Below are positions 1-10,522 of a DNA stretch of 64,000 nucleotides, piece by piece. Below the pieces are notes generated by a model. It was not told the origin of the DNA, did not search any database, and saw only the letters and a program-made list of their open reading frames with translations. A program made the translations under genes and the position numbers. The stretch comes from CAZFHZ01 sp964519015 (GTDB lineage: Bacteria > Blakebacterota > Blakebacteria > Blakebacterales > CAYUVJ01). Location: assembly GCA_964519015.1 (NCBI GenBank), contig CAZFHZ010000001.1, positions 1 through 64,000 of the forward strand. The letters run 5' to 3'. Numbering within the stretch: position 1 is the first letter of the stretch; the number at the start of each line of letters is the position of its first letter.

Positions 1-2
1 TC

Positions 3-581
3 CGCTCCAGGCGCCACACCCGCGTCATGCCGTACACGCTGACCATGACCCAGGTACCGCTGACGGCCATCCCATACTACGCCTGGGCCCATCGGGATCC
101 GGGAGAGATGCAGGTCTGGCTGGCCCGGGAGCTGGGGGCGGTGCGGCCGCTCGGCTACCCCACCCTGGCCTCCCAGAGCAGGGTGAGCGCCTCGTTCGGT
201 CCCAATCCCGGGGCGGTCAACGACCAGCAGGAGCCGCGCAACTCGAACGACCACAACGTCCCCTACTACCACTGGTGGCCGCACAAGGGGACGACCGAGT
301 GGATCCAGTACGACTTCCCCCGCCCCAGCGAGGTCTCCACGGTCGAGGTCTACTGGTTCGACGACACCGGCCGGGGGGAGTGCCGGATTCCGGCCTCCTG
401 GCGTCTGCTCTATCTGGAGGGGGGCGTCTGGAAGCCGGTCTGGACGGAGGAGCGGTGGGGGACGGCCAGGGACACCTGGAACAAGGTAACCTTCGAGACC
501 GTGCGCACCCGCTCGGTGCGGCTGGAGGTCCGCTCACAGGAGGGCTGGGCGGGCGGCATTCACGAGTGGCGGATCCGCTGA
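3..581 (+). CDS. C-terminal part of a GH127 beta-L-arabinofuranosidase-like glycoside hydrolase (5' end outside window)
   Basis: The reading frame is open from the first complete codon at base 3, so the gene starts upstream of the window. The visible part opens with a stretch typical of the end of the GH127 (DUF1680) catalytic region, including IPYYAWAHRDPGEMQVWL. It continues into a beta-sandwich region of about 100 residues resembling a discoidin (F5/8 type C) carbohydrate-binding domain (DFPRPSEVSTVEVYWFDD). GH127 enzymes release beta-L-arabinofuranose from plant arabinosides. The GH51 arabinofuranosidase and symporter directly downstream on the same strand fit an arabinose-polymer utilisation operon. 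The active site lies outside the window, so the precise substrate cannot be judged. Confidence 0.8.
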   Translation, partial: RSRRHTRVMPYTLTMTQVPLTAIPYYAWAHRDPGEMQVWLARELGAVRPLGYPTLASQSRVSASFGPNPGAVNDQQEPRNSNDHNVPYYHWWPHKGTTEWIQYDFPRPSEVSTVEVYWFDDTGRGECRIPASWRLLYLEGGVWKPVWTEERWGTARDTWNKVTFETVRTRSVRLEVRSQEGWAGGIHEWRIR

Positions 582-665
582 GCGGAGTGAATCGGCGGCG
601 GTGACGCGTGCAGCCGGAGGGGGGACCGCATCCCCCCGGGGCGGTCCGGTGAGGAGGATTGAGCC

Positions 666-3101
666 ATGAGGACGTTCGCCGCCGTGAGTCCAAGGCACGT
701 CGACCCGGGCCCTCTCCTGCTGATGCTGCTCCTGCTGCCGGCGCTGGCCGCTTGCGGGAAGGGGCCGGGGCCGGCCGTCGAGGTACCCAACCCCTCGTTC
801 GAGACCCCCGACACTCGGCGCCCCGAGCAGCGGCCGGTCGACTGGCGCCCCTACCGCTGGGGGGGGCGGGGTGAGTTCGGCTATGCCGAAGGAGGCCACA
901 CCGGGGAGCGCAGCGTGCTCATCTCCTCGAGCGAGGGAGCCGACCTGGGCTGGGGAGCGGTCGTGGTCGTCCGCCCCTACTCGCGCTACCGCCTCTCGGG
1001 CTGGATCCGGACCGAGGCGGTGACGGCCACCACCGGAGCGGGCGCCCTTTTCAACCTGCACGGGATGGAGGGGGCACGCTCGGAGGCGCTCACCGGAACC
1101 CGTGACTGGACCCGGGTGGCCTTCGAGTTCGATTCCGGCAACAACGACGCCGTGCAGGTTAACTGCCTCTTCGGCGGCTGGGGGCAGGCCACCGGCCGGG
1201 CCTGGTACGACGACCTGGCTCTGGACCTGCTGGCCACCCGCGAGCCCAGGCCGGCGGTCACCATCGACGCCGCCTCCACCACCCAGCCGATCTCTGAATA
1301 CATCTACGGCCAGTTCATCGAGCACCTGGGGCGCTGCATCTACGGCGGGATCTGGGCGGAGATGCTCGAGGATCGGAAGTTCTTCTTCGCCCCGAGCTCG
1401 ACCGAGTCCCCCTGGCGGGTGCTGGGGGATCCTGCCCGGGTGAGCCTGGACACCCGCACCCCCTACGTCGGGGCGCAGACCCCGGTGCTGCGCGGCGCTG
1501 GTGAAGACTCCCCCACCGGCCTGGCCCAGGGCGGGCTGGCCCTGCTGGCCGGCAAGAGCTACACCGGGCGGATGGTGCTGCGCGGGGAACCGGCGGCGGC
1601 CCCGGTGATGGTCAGCCTGGTCTGGGGGGAGGGACCCGCGGAGCGGCAGACGGTCACCCTCGACCGGGTCCCGGCCGGCTGGGAGAAAGTCCCGCTCCGC
1701 TTCACCGCCGGAACGGCCACCGCTGAGGGGCGCCTGGAGATCGTGGTCGGCGGCCCGGGGCGGCTCCGGGTCGGGACCCTCTCACTCATGCCCGGCGATA
1801 ACGTGGAGGGCTTCCGCCCCGATGTGCTGGCCCTGCTGCGGGAGCTGGATGCACCCATCTACCGTTGGCCGGGCGGCAACTTCGTGAGCGGATACGACTG
1901 GCGGGACGGGCTCGGTGATCCCGACCGGCGGCCGACCCGCAAGAACCCGGCCTGGCAGGGGATCGAGCCCAACGACGTCGGGCTGCACGAGTTCCTGCGG
2001 TTGTGCGAACTGATCGACGCCGAGCCGTACGTGACGGTCAACACCGGGCTGGGCACGGTGACCGCGGCGGCTGAGGAGGTGGCTTACTGCAACAGCCCGG
2101 CCGACACGCCGGCGGGCCGCCGGCGCACCGCCAACGGCCACTCCGAGCCGTTCGGGGTGACCTGGTGGGCGATCGGCAACGAAATGTGGGGCGACTTCCA
2201 GCTGGGGCATATGCCGGTCGAGGAGTACGCCCGCAAGCACAACGCCGTGGTGGCGGCCATGCGGGCGGTCGACCCCTCGATCCGGGTGGTGGCGGTGGGC
2301 GCCGTGGGGGCCTGGGACGAGACCATCCTGGCTGAGTGCGCCGACGCCATGGACCTGATCAGCGAGCACTTCTACTGCCAGGAGCGCCCCGGGGTGCTGG
2401 GGCACTCCGCCTGGGCGGCCGAGCACATCCGCCGCATCGCCGATGCCCACCGGCGCTACCGGGAGACCATCCCGGCCCTGGCCGGCCGCGAACTGCGTAT
2501 CGCCCTGGACGAGTGGAACTACTGGTACGGCCCCTACCTCTACGGGGAGCTGGGCACCCGCTACTACCTGAAGGACGCCCTGGGCATCGCACGGGGTTTC
2601 CACGAGTACTACCGCCACAGCGACCTCTACTACATGGCCAACTACGCCCAGACGGTGAACGTCATCGGCGCCATCAAGACGACCAAGACCGAGGCCGCCT
2701 TCGACGCCACCGGGCTGGTCCTGCGGCTCTACCGGCGGGAATACGGCCAGGTGCCGGTGCGGGTGGAGGGGACGCCGGAGCCGCTCGATGTGGCCGCCGC
2801 CTGGACGGCCGAGGGAGACACCCTGGTGGTGGCGGTGGTCAACCCGACCGCCGGGACCCTCCGCCTGCCGGTGCGCATCACCGGCGCCCGCCTGGAGGGG
2901 GGCGGCCGGAGCGTTACCATCACCGGCCCCGACCCGATGGCCTACAACGAGCCGGGAGGGCGCACCGACATCACCACGACCGGAGCGTCGCTGCGGCGCT
3001 TCCCGGCCCGGCTGACCCTCCCCCCCCTGAGCATCACGATTTTCCGGCTGGCCGCCCGACCGGCCGCCGGTGACCGCCACCCCGACCCCAGCGGCAGGTG
3101 A
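666..3101 (+). CDS. GH51 alpha-L-arabinofuranosidase, secreted lipoprotein with N-terminal carbohydrate-binding module
   Basis: This 811-residue protein starts with a lipoprotein signal (hydrophobic Leu run, lipobox LAAC, acylated Cys30). A beta-sandwich of CBM4/9 type follows (about residues 40-190; PNPSFE start), and then a GH51 (beta/alpha)8 barrel. The family acid/base motif IGNEMWGD puts Glu at residue 506, and ALDEWNYW puts the nucleophile Glu at residue 616. The C-terminal 150 residues form the usual beta-sandwich. It should cleave terminal alpha-L-arabinofuranosyl groups from arabinan or arabinoxylan on the cell surface. It sits 84 bp after the GH127 gene and directly before the symporter gene. 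A GAGGAG element precedes the ATG. Confidence 0.93.
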   Translation: MRTFAAVSPRHVDPGPLLLMLLLLPALAACGKGPGPAVEVPNPSFETPDTRRPEQRPVDWRPYRWGGRGEFGYAEGGHTGERSVLISSSEGADLGWGAVVVVRPYSRYRLSGWIRTEAVTATTGAGALFNLHGMEGARSEALTGTRDWTRVAFEFDSGNNDAVQVNCLFGGWGQATGRAWYDDLALDLLATREPRPAVTIDAASTTQPISEYIYGQFIEHLGRCIYGGIWAEMLEDRKFFFAPSSTESPWRVLGDPARVSLDTRTPYVGAQTPVLRGAGEDSPTGLAQGGLALLAGKSYTGRMVLRGEPAAAPVMVSLVWGEGPAERQTVTLDRVPAGWEKVPLRFTAGTATAEGRLEIVVGGPGRLRVGTLSLMPGDNVEGFRPDVLALLRELDAPIYRWPGGNFVSGYDWRDGLGDPDRRPTRKNPAWQGIEPNDVGLHEFLRLCELIDAEPYVTVNTGLGTVTAAAEEVAYCNSPADTPAGRRRTANGHSEPFGVTWWAIGNEMWGDFQLGHMPVEEYARKHNAVVAAMRAVDPSIRVVAVGAVGAWDETILAECADAMDLISEHFYCQERPGVLGHSAWAAEHIRRIADAHRRYRETIPALAGRELRIALDEWNYWYGPYLYGELGTRYYLKDALGIARGFHEYYRHSDLYYMANYAQTVNVIGAIKTTKTEAAFDATGLVLRLYRREYGQVPVRVEGTPEPLDVAAAWTAEGDTLVVAVVNPTAGTLRLPVRITGARLEGGGRSVTITGPDPMAYNEPGGRTDITTTGASLRRFPARLTLPPLSITIFRLAARPAAGDRHPDPSGR

Positions 3102-3103
3102 CC

Positions 3104-4867
<1,764 letters not shown>

Positions 4868-4935
4868 GGGTGACGCCGGGGGGACTGCTGATGCGACCCG
4901 ATGAAGACCGAAGGGTAGAACACATTGTTATATCT

Positions 4936-4964
4936 TTGACGTAATATTACCTATACGGTATAAT
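4936..4964 (+). promoter_or_regulatory. Near-consensus sigma-70 promoter with embedded palindromes
   Basis: TTGACG (4936-4941) and TATAAT (4959-4964) are separated by exactly 17 bp in an otherwise AT-rich patch of a GC-rich window. The spacer holds the perfect palindrome GTAATATTAC (4941-4950). A second inverted repeat, TATAC-G-GTATA (4952-4962), overlaps the -10 box. The next gene encodes an XRE-type DNA-binding protein, so these palindromes are plausible autoregulatory operators (inference). Confidence 0.75.
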
Positions 4965-5017
4965 ATGTTCGTTCACGTCACCTCGAGTTCATTCTCCTCG
5001 GTCGGGAAGGCTTTCTT

Positions 5018-5470
5018 ATGCCAACACCCCATGAGGCCCCGGACCGGTTGCCCCTCCTTCGCCTGCGTGAATTCCGAGGCTGGACGCAGGCGAGGCTCGC
5101 GGGCCGGATGGGGACCACTCAGGCGAACATCTCCCGGTTCGAGCAGCGCCGGGACATACACCTGAGCACCTTGCGCGGATACGTGGCCGCCCTCGGCGGC
5201 CGGCTCGAGATCACGGCTCACCTGCCGGGCGGTTCGGTGAACCTCGAGACACCAGGCCCCGACACCCCCCCACCCCGGCGCCGGTTGGAGCCGATCGTCC
5301 GCAGGTACGCTCTCGGTGACCGCCGCGCATCCCTCGACACCCTGGCCTGGTGGCGGAGCCGGCCGGGAAGCGAACGACTGGCAGCCGTCGACGAACTCAG
5401 GAGGGAGTTCTATGGAAGTCCAGCCCGACTTCAGAGATCTGCTCGCGTCGTTGAACGCGCACCGGGTTAA
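5018..5470 (+). CDS. XRE-family helix-turn-helix protein, probable antitoxin or autoregulator
   Basis: A 150-residue protein whose N-terminal 55 residues form a Cro/C1-type HTH (REFRGWTQARLAGRMGTTQANISRFEQ, then STLRGYVAALGGRLEI). The GGRLEI continuation is typical of small XRE proteins of toxin-antitoxin modules. The remainder is Pro/Arg-rich and ends in a helical stretch (TLAWWRSRPGSERLAAVDELRREFY). GGGAAGG lies 7 bp before the ATG. The gene follows a strong promoter with palindromes and overlaps the next gene by 59 bp, so the two are probably translated as a unit. The antitoxin role is inferred from context only. Confidence 0.75.
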   Translation: MPTPHEAPDRLPLLRLREFRGWTQARLAGRMGTTQANISRFEQRRDIHLSTLRGYVAALGGRLEITAHLPGGSVNLETPGPDTPPPRRRLEPIVRRYALGDRRASLDTLAWWRSRPGSERLAAVDELRREFYGSPARLQRSARVVERAPG

Positions 5471-5861
5471 GTACGCCATCGTCGGTGCCTACGCCCTGGC
5501 CTTCCACGGCCACCCGAGGGCGACCGGCGACCTCGATATCCTCATCCGACCTGAGCGGGAGAACGCCCGTCGTCTCCTGCAGGCGATCCGCACCTTCGGT
5601 TTCGGGGACCTGGAACTGACCGAGGAGGACTTCCTCGCTCCCGACCGAATCGTGCAGCTCGGCTATCCTCCCGTCCGGGTGGATCTGATGTCCGGCCTGA
5701 GCGGTGTGACCTGGGAGGAGGTGGCCCCGGGCCGGGAGGAGGTCGAATACGGTGGTCTCCCGGTTCTGGTGATCGGCCGGGAGGCCTTCATCCGCAACAA
5801 GCGGGCCGCGGGACGTCTGCAGGACCAGGCCGACCTGGAAGCCCTGGGCGAGGTGCCCTGA
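5412..5861 (+). CDS. Nucleotidyltransferase-fold protein (AbiEii/MNT-like), partner of the XRE protein
   Basis: The 149-residue product carries the nucleotidyltransferase-superfamily core VGAYALAFHGHPRATGDLDI (about residues 20-39), with the paired Asp residues that bind metal. A third acidic strand, PPVRVDLMSGL, follows. Similar small proteins act as AbiEii-like toxins or MNT-type antitoxins that modify RNA or proteins. The ATG at 5412 follows an AGGAGGGAG element located inside the end of the XRE gene. The frame is open upstream, but this start best fits the domain. It converges with the SGNH gene 3 bp downstream. Whether it is toxin or housekeeping enzyme cannot be decided here. Confidence 0.75.
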   Translation: MEVQPDFRDLLASLNAHRVKYAIVGAYALAFHGHPRATGDLDILIRPERENARRLLQAIRTFGFGDLELTEEDFLAPDRIVQLGYPPVRVDLMSGLSGVTWEEVAPGREEVEYGGLPVLVIGREAFIRNKRAAGRLQDQADLEALGEVP

Positions 5862-5864
5862 AGG

Positions 5865-6977
5865 CTAGGGGGAGCGGCTTGTGTCTTGTTCCGCTGCCAT
5901 CAGATAGCGCCACAACCCGTCCGCCAGCAGCTCGTACCCTTCACCCAGGGGGTGACTGGTATCGGTGTAGAGCGCGGCCGGCAACAGGGGTGCCTCCCAG
6001 ACGTCCAGCCCCATCTGACGCAGCCCCGACACGGCTTCCTCGAGCAGCCGCAGGTAGGGCCCCCTGCTCTCCAGGTCGAGCAGGTGCTCGTTGAGCGGCC
6101 CCGCCATGACGAGGACACGGTTGCCACGCGCCCGAAGCAGATCCACCAGTCTCAGGAAGGCCCGCCACTGCCGGGAAGATCCCAGCTCCACCCAGGGGAG
6201 TCTTTGAAGCAGGCGCCCGCCTTCCTCCCGGGGGCGGATGTCGGGATGCCGGTCATCATGAAATCCGCCGGAACCGGGGAGTATCCGGGGGAGCGGCAGG
6301 GTATAGGGATGTTCCAGCGTCCAGTGCGGCAGATCGGAGTTCCCGAAGCCGGTACCGCGCAGATGCCGGATCCACCGCAGCAGCGACATACTCCGCTCCA
6401 GCAGCACGCCGACGCGGCTGGACAAGGAGGCCCGGTAGCATGGGATGCGCCCGATGAACTGGGGTACCAGCCGCGGATGGTTGAACCGCACGACGGTCTC
6501 GACCTGCAGATCGGCTTCCGGAGAACTGAGCCAGAGCAGATTCAGATGCAGGATCACGTCCCTTCCCCGGATGCTCCTGCCGTAGTGGCGGACCAGACCC
6601 TCCAGGGCGATCGGATAAGCGCCGTCCAGGCCCAGATTGGCGAACCGCTCCCCGCCCGCCCGTTCGTTCAGGTGGTGGGCCATCGTCTGGTCGCTGTCCA
6701 CGAACTGCCCCCATACGAACGAATCTCCGATCAGCAGAACCCGGTCACTCCCACTCACCGAGCGGACGTACCGATCGAAGAGCCAGTAGTCTTCGCTCAG
6801 GCCGTACGGGATGCGGTAGTCGGGACCGGGCTCGAAGGGCTCGATGCCATTCCCGACGGCCGGCAAGGCGATCGCGACGGCCACAAGCAAGATCGCGGCG
6901 GCCAGCCACTCTCCACCCGACAGGCGGACGGCGTTGCTGGAAAAGGGCTCCTGTTCGGTCACGATCTCGGTGTCCAT
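5865..6977 (-). CDS. SGNH-hydrolase-like membrane-anchored protein paired with MBOAT acyltransferase
   Basis: The 370-residue protein has one N-terminal membrane segment (WLAAAILLVAVAIALPAV), then an extracytoplasmic domain with an SGNH/GDSL block I (VLLIGDSFVWGQFV) and a block V-like DTSHPLGEGYELLADG near the C-terminus. Such proteins (AlgX/AlgJ-like) work with MBOAT partners to O-acetylate exported polysaccharides or other envelope molecules. It lies 8 bp downstream of the MBOAT gene on the same strand, so the pair is almost certainly co-translated. I chose the ATG at 6977; the open frame upstream lies inside the MBOAT gene. Confidence 0.82.
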   Translation of the reverse strand: MDTEIVTEQEPFSSNAVRLSGGEWLAAAILLVAVAIALPAVGNGIEPFEPGPDYRIPYGLSEDYWLFDRYVRSVSGSDRVLLIGDSFVWGQFVDSDQTMAHHLNERAGGERFANLGLDGAYPIALEGLVRHYGRSIRGRDVILHLNLLWLSSPEADLQVETVVRFNHPRLVPQFIGRIPCYRASLSSRVGVLLERSMSLLRWIRHLRGTGFGNSDLPHWTLEHPYTLPLPRILPGSGGFHDDRHPDIRPREEGGRLLQRLPWVELGSSRQWRAFLRLVDLLRARGNRVLVMAGPLNEHLLDLESRGPYLRLLEEAVSGLRQMGLDVWEAPLLPAALYTDTSHPLGEGYELLADGLWRYLMAAEQDTSRSP

Positions 6978-6985
6978 CTCCGGTC

Positions 6986-8362
6986 TCAGAACTGGAAGTA
7001 GATGAAGGGTTGTTGGCCCGACTGGGCGAAGAAGGCCAGATAGAGCATCATCCCGACGACCATCGCGACCTTCCCCGCCGGAGTCTCCAGGAAGGAGCGC
7101 AGGCGGGATTCGTAGAAGAACTGGTAGAGCCATACGGTCATGATCAGGGCCGCCATGAGCAACGGGAACCGTGGATCACCGAATCCGCCCGTGAAGATCC
7201 GCGAGAGGATCAGGCCGGCGTCCCCCAGGTCCGCGGCGCGGAAGAAGATCCAGGCGAAGGTCACGAACGAGAAGACGAACATCTGTTTCACGAACCGCGG
7301 GACCCTGCTCCGATAGAAGGAGGTGTTCTCCAACTCCCTGGTGACGACCCGCCCCAGGGCGTGCAGCGCCCCCCAGACGATGAACGTCCAGGCCGCTCCG
7401 TGCCATAATCCGGAGACCAGCATGGTCACCACCATGTTACGGTAGGTCTTGAACTTACCGTCCCGATTACCCCCCAGTGGGATGTAGAGGAAGTCACGGA
7501 ACCAGGTCGAGAGACTGATATGCCAGCGCTGCCAGAAATCTCCGAGGCTGTCGGCCAGGTAAGGATTGTTGAAATTGAGCATGAACCGGTATCCGAGCAT
7601 CCGGCCGATGCCGCGGGCCATGTCTGTGTAGCCGCTGAAATCGAAGTAGATCTGCCAGCCGAAGGCGAACGTGGCCAGCAGCAGGGCCGGCGCCTGGTAT
7701 CGCGCCGGGGCGTCGTAGACGCGGTCGACATACAGGGCCAGGTAATCCGCCAGGGCCACCTTCTTGAACAGGCCCACGATGAACAGCGACATCCCGTCGA
7801 AGACATCCCCCTTCGAGATGACCGGTCTGACCCCGATCTGGGGCAGCAGGTTGCGCGCCCGCTCGATCGGACCGGCCACCAGCTGGGGGAAGAGCGATAC
7901 GAACGTGGCGAAACGGATGAGGCTCCGTTCCCGCGGGATGTTCCCGCGGTAGAAATCGATGGTGTAGCTCATCGATTGGAAGGTGTAGAACGAGATCCCG
8001 ACCGGCAGGAGGACCCCGGGTTCAGGGATCATGCAGGAGACCCCCCACCCCGCCAGCGCGGCGTTCAGATTCTGGACGACGAATCCGCCGTACTTGAAGA
8101 AACCCAGGAGCAGAAGGTTGTTGAGGATGCTCATGGACAGCCAGAGCCGACGCCGTCCGCTCCGATCCATGAACGCAACGGCCGCGTAATCGATCAGTGT
8201 CGACCAGACGATGAGCAGCAGGTAGAGCGGGTTCCACCAGCCATAGAAGACGTACGAAGAGACCAGGAGCCAGGGCTCCCGGAACCGCGACTTCCTGGCG
8301 AGCTGATAGACCGTGTAGAAGACCAGGAAGAAGAGCAGGAACGTCCAGGTGTGGAACAGCAT
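6986..8362 (-). CDS. MBOAT family O-acyltransferase (AlgI-like)
   Basis: The 458-residue polytopic membrane protein shows the full MBOAT pattern: an N-terminal membrane block (FHTWTFLLFFLVFYTVYQLA), LPVGISFYTFQSMSYTIDFYRG, SLFPQLVAGPIERA, the DFWQRWHISLSTWFRDFLYIPLGGN signature, and SGLWHGAAWTF with the presumed catalytic His. AlgI-type members carry acetyl groups across the inner membrane for a periplasmic SGNH partner, which is encoded immediately downstream. The acceptor is unknown; no polysaccharide synthase is visible nearby. The gene starts 33 bp after the FGE-sulfatase gene. Confidence 0.93.
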   Translation of the reverse strand: MLFHTWTFLLFFLVFYTVYQLARKSRFREPWLLVSSYVFYGWWNPLYLLLIVWSTLIDYAAVAFMDRSGRRRLWLSMSILNNLLLLGFFKYGGFVVQNLNAALAGWGVSCMIPEPGVLLPVGISFYTFQSMSYTIDFYRGNIPRERSLIRFATFVSLFPQLVAGPIERARNLLPQIGVRPVISKGDVFDGMSLFIVGLFKKVALADYLALYVDRVYDAPARYQAPALLLATFAFGWQIYFDFSGYTDMARGIGRMLGYRFMLNFNNPYLADSLGDFWQRWHISLSTWFRDFLYIPLGGNRDGKFKTYRNMVVTMLVSGLWHGAAWTFIVWGALHALGRVVTRELENTSFYRSRVPRFVKQMFVFSFVTFAWIFFRAADLGDAGLILSRIFTGGFGDPRFPLLMAALIMTVWLYQFFYESRLRSFLETPAGKVAMVVGMMLYLAFFAQSGQQPFIYFQF

Positions 8363-8395
8363 GACCGGATGCCTATTCCTGATCCTGTACGGGCG

Positions 8396-9235
8396 TCATC
8401 GGTCTACCGGCATCCTCCGGACGCAGCGGAAGCCGATCGCGTCGCTCACGAGACACTCGTCGTCCACCGAAAGGCTGCCCATGCGGGCGGTCGTGCGACA
8501 ATCATCGGGGCTGGAGTTCCAGGCTCCCCCCCGTACGACCCGCTCCTCTCCCACCGCGGGACCACGCGGATTCTCACTTGAGCTGCGCTCGTAGTAATCC
8601 GCTGCGAAGTAGTCGTAGCACCATTCCGCCACGTTGCCGTGCAGATCGAAGAGACCCCAGAGATTCGGCCTCCGTGTCCCGACCTGCTGGGTCTTCCCGG
8701 AGGAGTTCGCATCGTGCCAGGCGTAGCGGCCCAGATTCGTCGGATCATCCCCGAAGCAGTACTCCCCCTTCGATCCGGCCCGGGACGCATACTCCCATTC
8801 CGCCTCGGTAGGCAGACGATAGCCGTCGGCTTCGAAGTCGCACTCCCATGTCTCCTCGTCGTAGCACGGGATCAAGGCCTCACGAAGGGACCGCTCGTTG
8901 CAGAAACGGGCGGCATCCACCCACGTGCACCGCTCGACGGGGAGTCCCTCGCCCTGGAAGTGCGATGGGTCCGAGATCTCGAACTGGCGGAACCGTTCCT
9001 GCGTCACTTCATATCGGTCCATCAGGAAGGCGTCGACCCAGACCCGATGAGCGGGTGTCTCGGAGACACGACCCCGGTCGGTCCCCATGACCGACCATCC
9101 GGCCGGGATCCGTACCATCTCGATCCCCGACGCGGTCGTGATGATCCGGGGGTGTCCGCTACCGGGATCCCCTCCTCCGTCACCCCCCCCACACCCGCTG
9201 AGGAGGAAGAGCAGGGCGAAGACGACGACCGTCAC
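8396..9235 (-). CDS. Formylglycine-generating-enzyme (FGE-sulfatase) domain lipoprotein
   Basis: A short hydrophobic leader with lipobox LLSGC is followed by an FGE-sulfatase domain: FVMG-like IPAGWSVMGTD, ETPAHRVWVDAFLMDRYEVTQ, GYRLPTEAEWEYASRAG, LHGNVAEWCYDYF, RVVRGGAWNSSPDDCRTTAR and GFRCVRR. Many bacterial members lack formylglycine activity and act as binding or structural surface proteins. The surplus cysteines here do not settle this. A GTG at 9235 overlaps the preceding stop codon by 4 bp. An ATG at 9307 with a good GAGGAG would give a 24-residue longer leader (with Arg-Arg) but a 76-bp overlap. Confidence 0.85.
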   Translation of the reverse strand: MTVVVFALLFLLSGCGGGDGGGDPGSGHPRIITTASGIEMVRIPAGWSVMGTDRGRVSETPAHRVWVDAFLMDRYEVTQERFRQFEISDPSHFQGEGLPVERCTWVDAARFCNERSLREALIPCYDEETWECDFEADGYRLPTEAEWEYASRAGSKGEYCFGDDPTNLGRYAWHDANSSGKTQQVGTRRPNLWGLFDLHGNVAEWCYDYFAADYYERSSSENPRGPAVGEERVVRGGAWNSSPDDCRTTARMGSLSVDDECLVSDAIGFRCVRRMPVDR

Positions 9236-10326
9236 CGCCCGGCGGATGGGATCGGGACCCAGTCGGGTTCCTTGTTGTGCTGTCCATCGTCCGTGATCTC
9301 TGTCCATTTCCCACTCCTCAGATCGTAGATGCAGATGTTCCAGCCCGGGGCTTTCCGGCCCACCGCCTGGTTGCCTCGCGACGGGCCGTAACTGAACGCC
9401 AGGTAGTTGGCGTCGGGTGACCAGTCGACGTGATAGACTTTGAAGTCCCGGGTACAGGCGATCACCGGTCGCTGGTCCCGCACGTTCTCCGTTCCGGCCG
9501 AGAAGTCGATTGCACCGACCGCGATATCCCAATCGCTTCTGCCCCAGGCGATCCGCCCCCCGTCCGGACTGATATCCGGACGACAGCCATGGATCGAGAG
9601 CGCGATCTCCGTGGTGTTGTCGGCCTGGAAGGCGATGTTGTCGCGGCCGCCCCCCCTCGAGGTGGCGACGAACCACCGGCCGTCGGGCGACCAGCAGATG
9701 TTGAAGAGCAGGCGCAGTCCATCGTTCGGATGGCTGTGCACCTGACCTGTCGCGACCTCGTAAAAATCCAGGCCCCGGTTCGACCAGCTGTCACCCCGGT
9801 AGCGCGCGAATTCCCCCTTCATATAGGCGATGTAACGGCCGTCCGGGCTCCAGCAGGGCTGGCGGGCATTCTCGGCGACCCGGGTGCGGCCGGAGCCGTC
9901 GATGCCCATGACATAGACGTTCCGGCGCCTGGTCTCGGGACTTTCCCCCTCATCGGCTACGAAGCTGATCCGGGTCCCATCTGGTGATGCGTGCGGGTAG
10001 AACTCGTCGACATCGGGTGTGTTGGTCAAAACTACATTATTGGAACCGTCGGCATCGATCCGGCAGATCTCCCAGTTCTCCCTTCCCTCCGTCTCGCGGA
10101 AGGACTCGTAGACGATCCGGAACGGGATCGCTCCCAGGTCCAACTCGGAACGGGGCAGAGGAGCCCGCTGCGCCGGCAGGTTCGGATCCTCTCTGGTTCT
10201 CGACGCCCTCGCACCGGATCGCTGCTGAGCCGAAGTCTGCCCGGCCGGCGACAGGACCGTCGTCAGGATGATCAGAGCCGGTAGGATCAGTGTTCCGATG
10301 CCCGGTTCGCGACGGCACCCTTTCAT
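9232..10326 (-). CDS. Secreted TolB/PD40-type beta-propeller protein
   Basis: A signal peptide (GIGTLILPALIILTTVLSPAGQTSAQ) precedes a low-complexity linker and a propeller made of PD40 repeats. These include GSNNVVLTNTPDVDEFYPHASPDG, QPCWSPDGRYIAYM, NICWSPDGRWFVAT, PDISPDGGRIAWG and HVDWSPDANYLAFSYG. The family usually binds partner proteins rather than catalysing reactions. I chose the ATG at 10326 because an AGGAAAGGGGCGG element precedes it. It is the first large gene of the minus-strand run ending in the MBOAT-SGNH pair, suggesting a role at the same envelope site. Base composition is less GC-rich than the window average. Confidence 0.83.
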   Translation of the reverse strand: MKGCRREPGIGTLILPALIILTTVLSPAGQTSAQQRSGARASRTREDPNLPAQRAPLPRSELDLGAIPFRIVYESFRETEGRENWEICRIDADGSNNVVLTNTPDVDEFYPHASPDGTRISFVADEGESPETRRRNVYVMGIDGSGRTRVAENARQPCWSPDGRYIAYMKGEFARYRGDSWSNRGLDFYEVATGQVHSHPNDGLRLLFNICWSPDGRWFVATSRGGGRDNIAFQADNTTEIALSIHGCRPDISPDGGRIAWGRSDWDIAVGAIDFSAGTENVRDQRPVIACTRDFKVYHVDWSPDANYLAFSYGPSRGNQAVGRKAPGWNICIYDLRSGKWTEITDDGQHNKEPDWVPIPSAGR

Positions 10327-10464
10327 ATCCGCCCCTTTCCTGCTTGCCATATCAGGCGCTTTCATCCGTCGTTGATGATCATACGCCGGACCGGGGCACG
10401 CCACTTTCAGTTCTCTTAAATCGCGTTCAGGTGCGGCGTCTAAGCCACCTGCAGCCAGATGAGG

Positions 10465-10513
10465 CCGAGGTCATCCTCGGACGAGGCGTCCTAGTATGCC
10501 CGGTGTTACCGGG
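10465..10513. repeat. Cluster of three adjacent perfect inverted repeats
   Basis: Three short perfect hairpins follow each other within 49 bp: CCGAGG-TCAT-CCTCGG (10465-10480), GGACG-AGG-CGTCC (10479-10491) and CCCGGT-GTT-ACCGGG (10499-10513). They lie between the small minus-strand lipoprotein frame and the TolB-like gene. No T-tract follows on either strand, so simple intrinsic termination is not obvious. RNA-level regulation or a protein-binding site is possible. Confidence 0.5.
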
Positions 10514-10522
10514 ACCTCCTGA

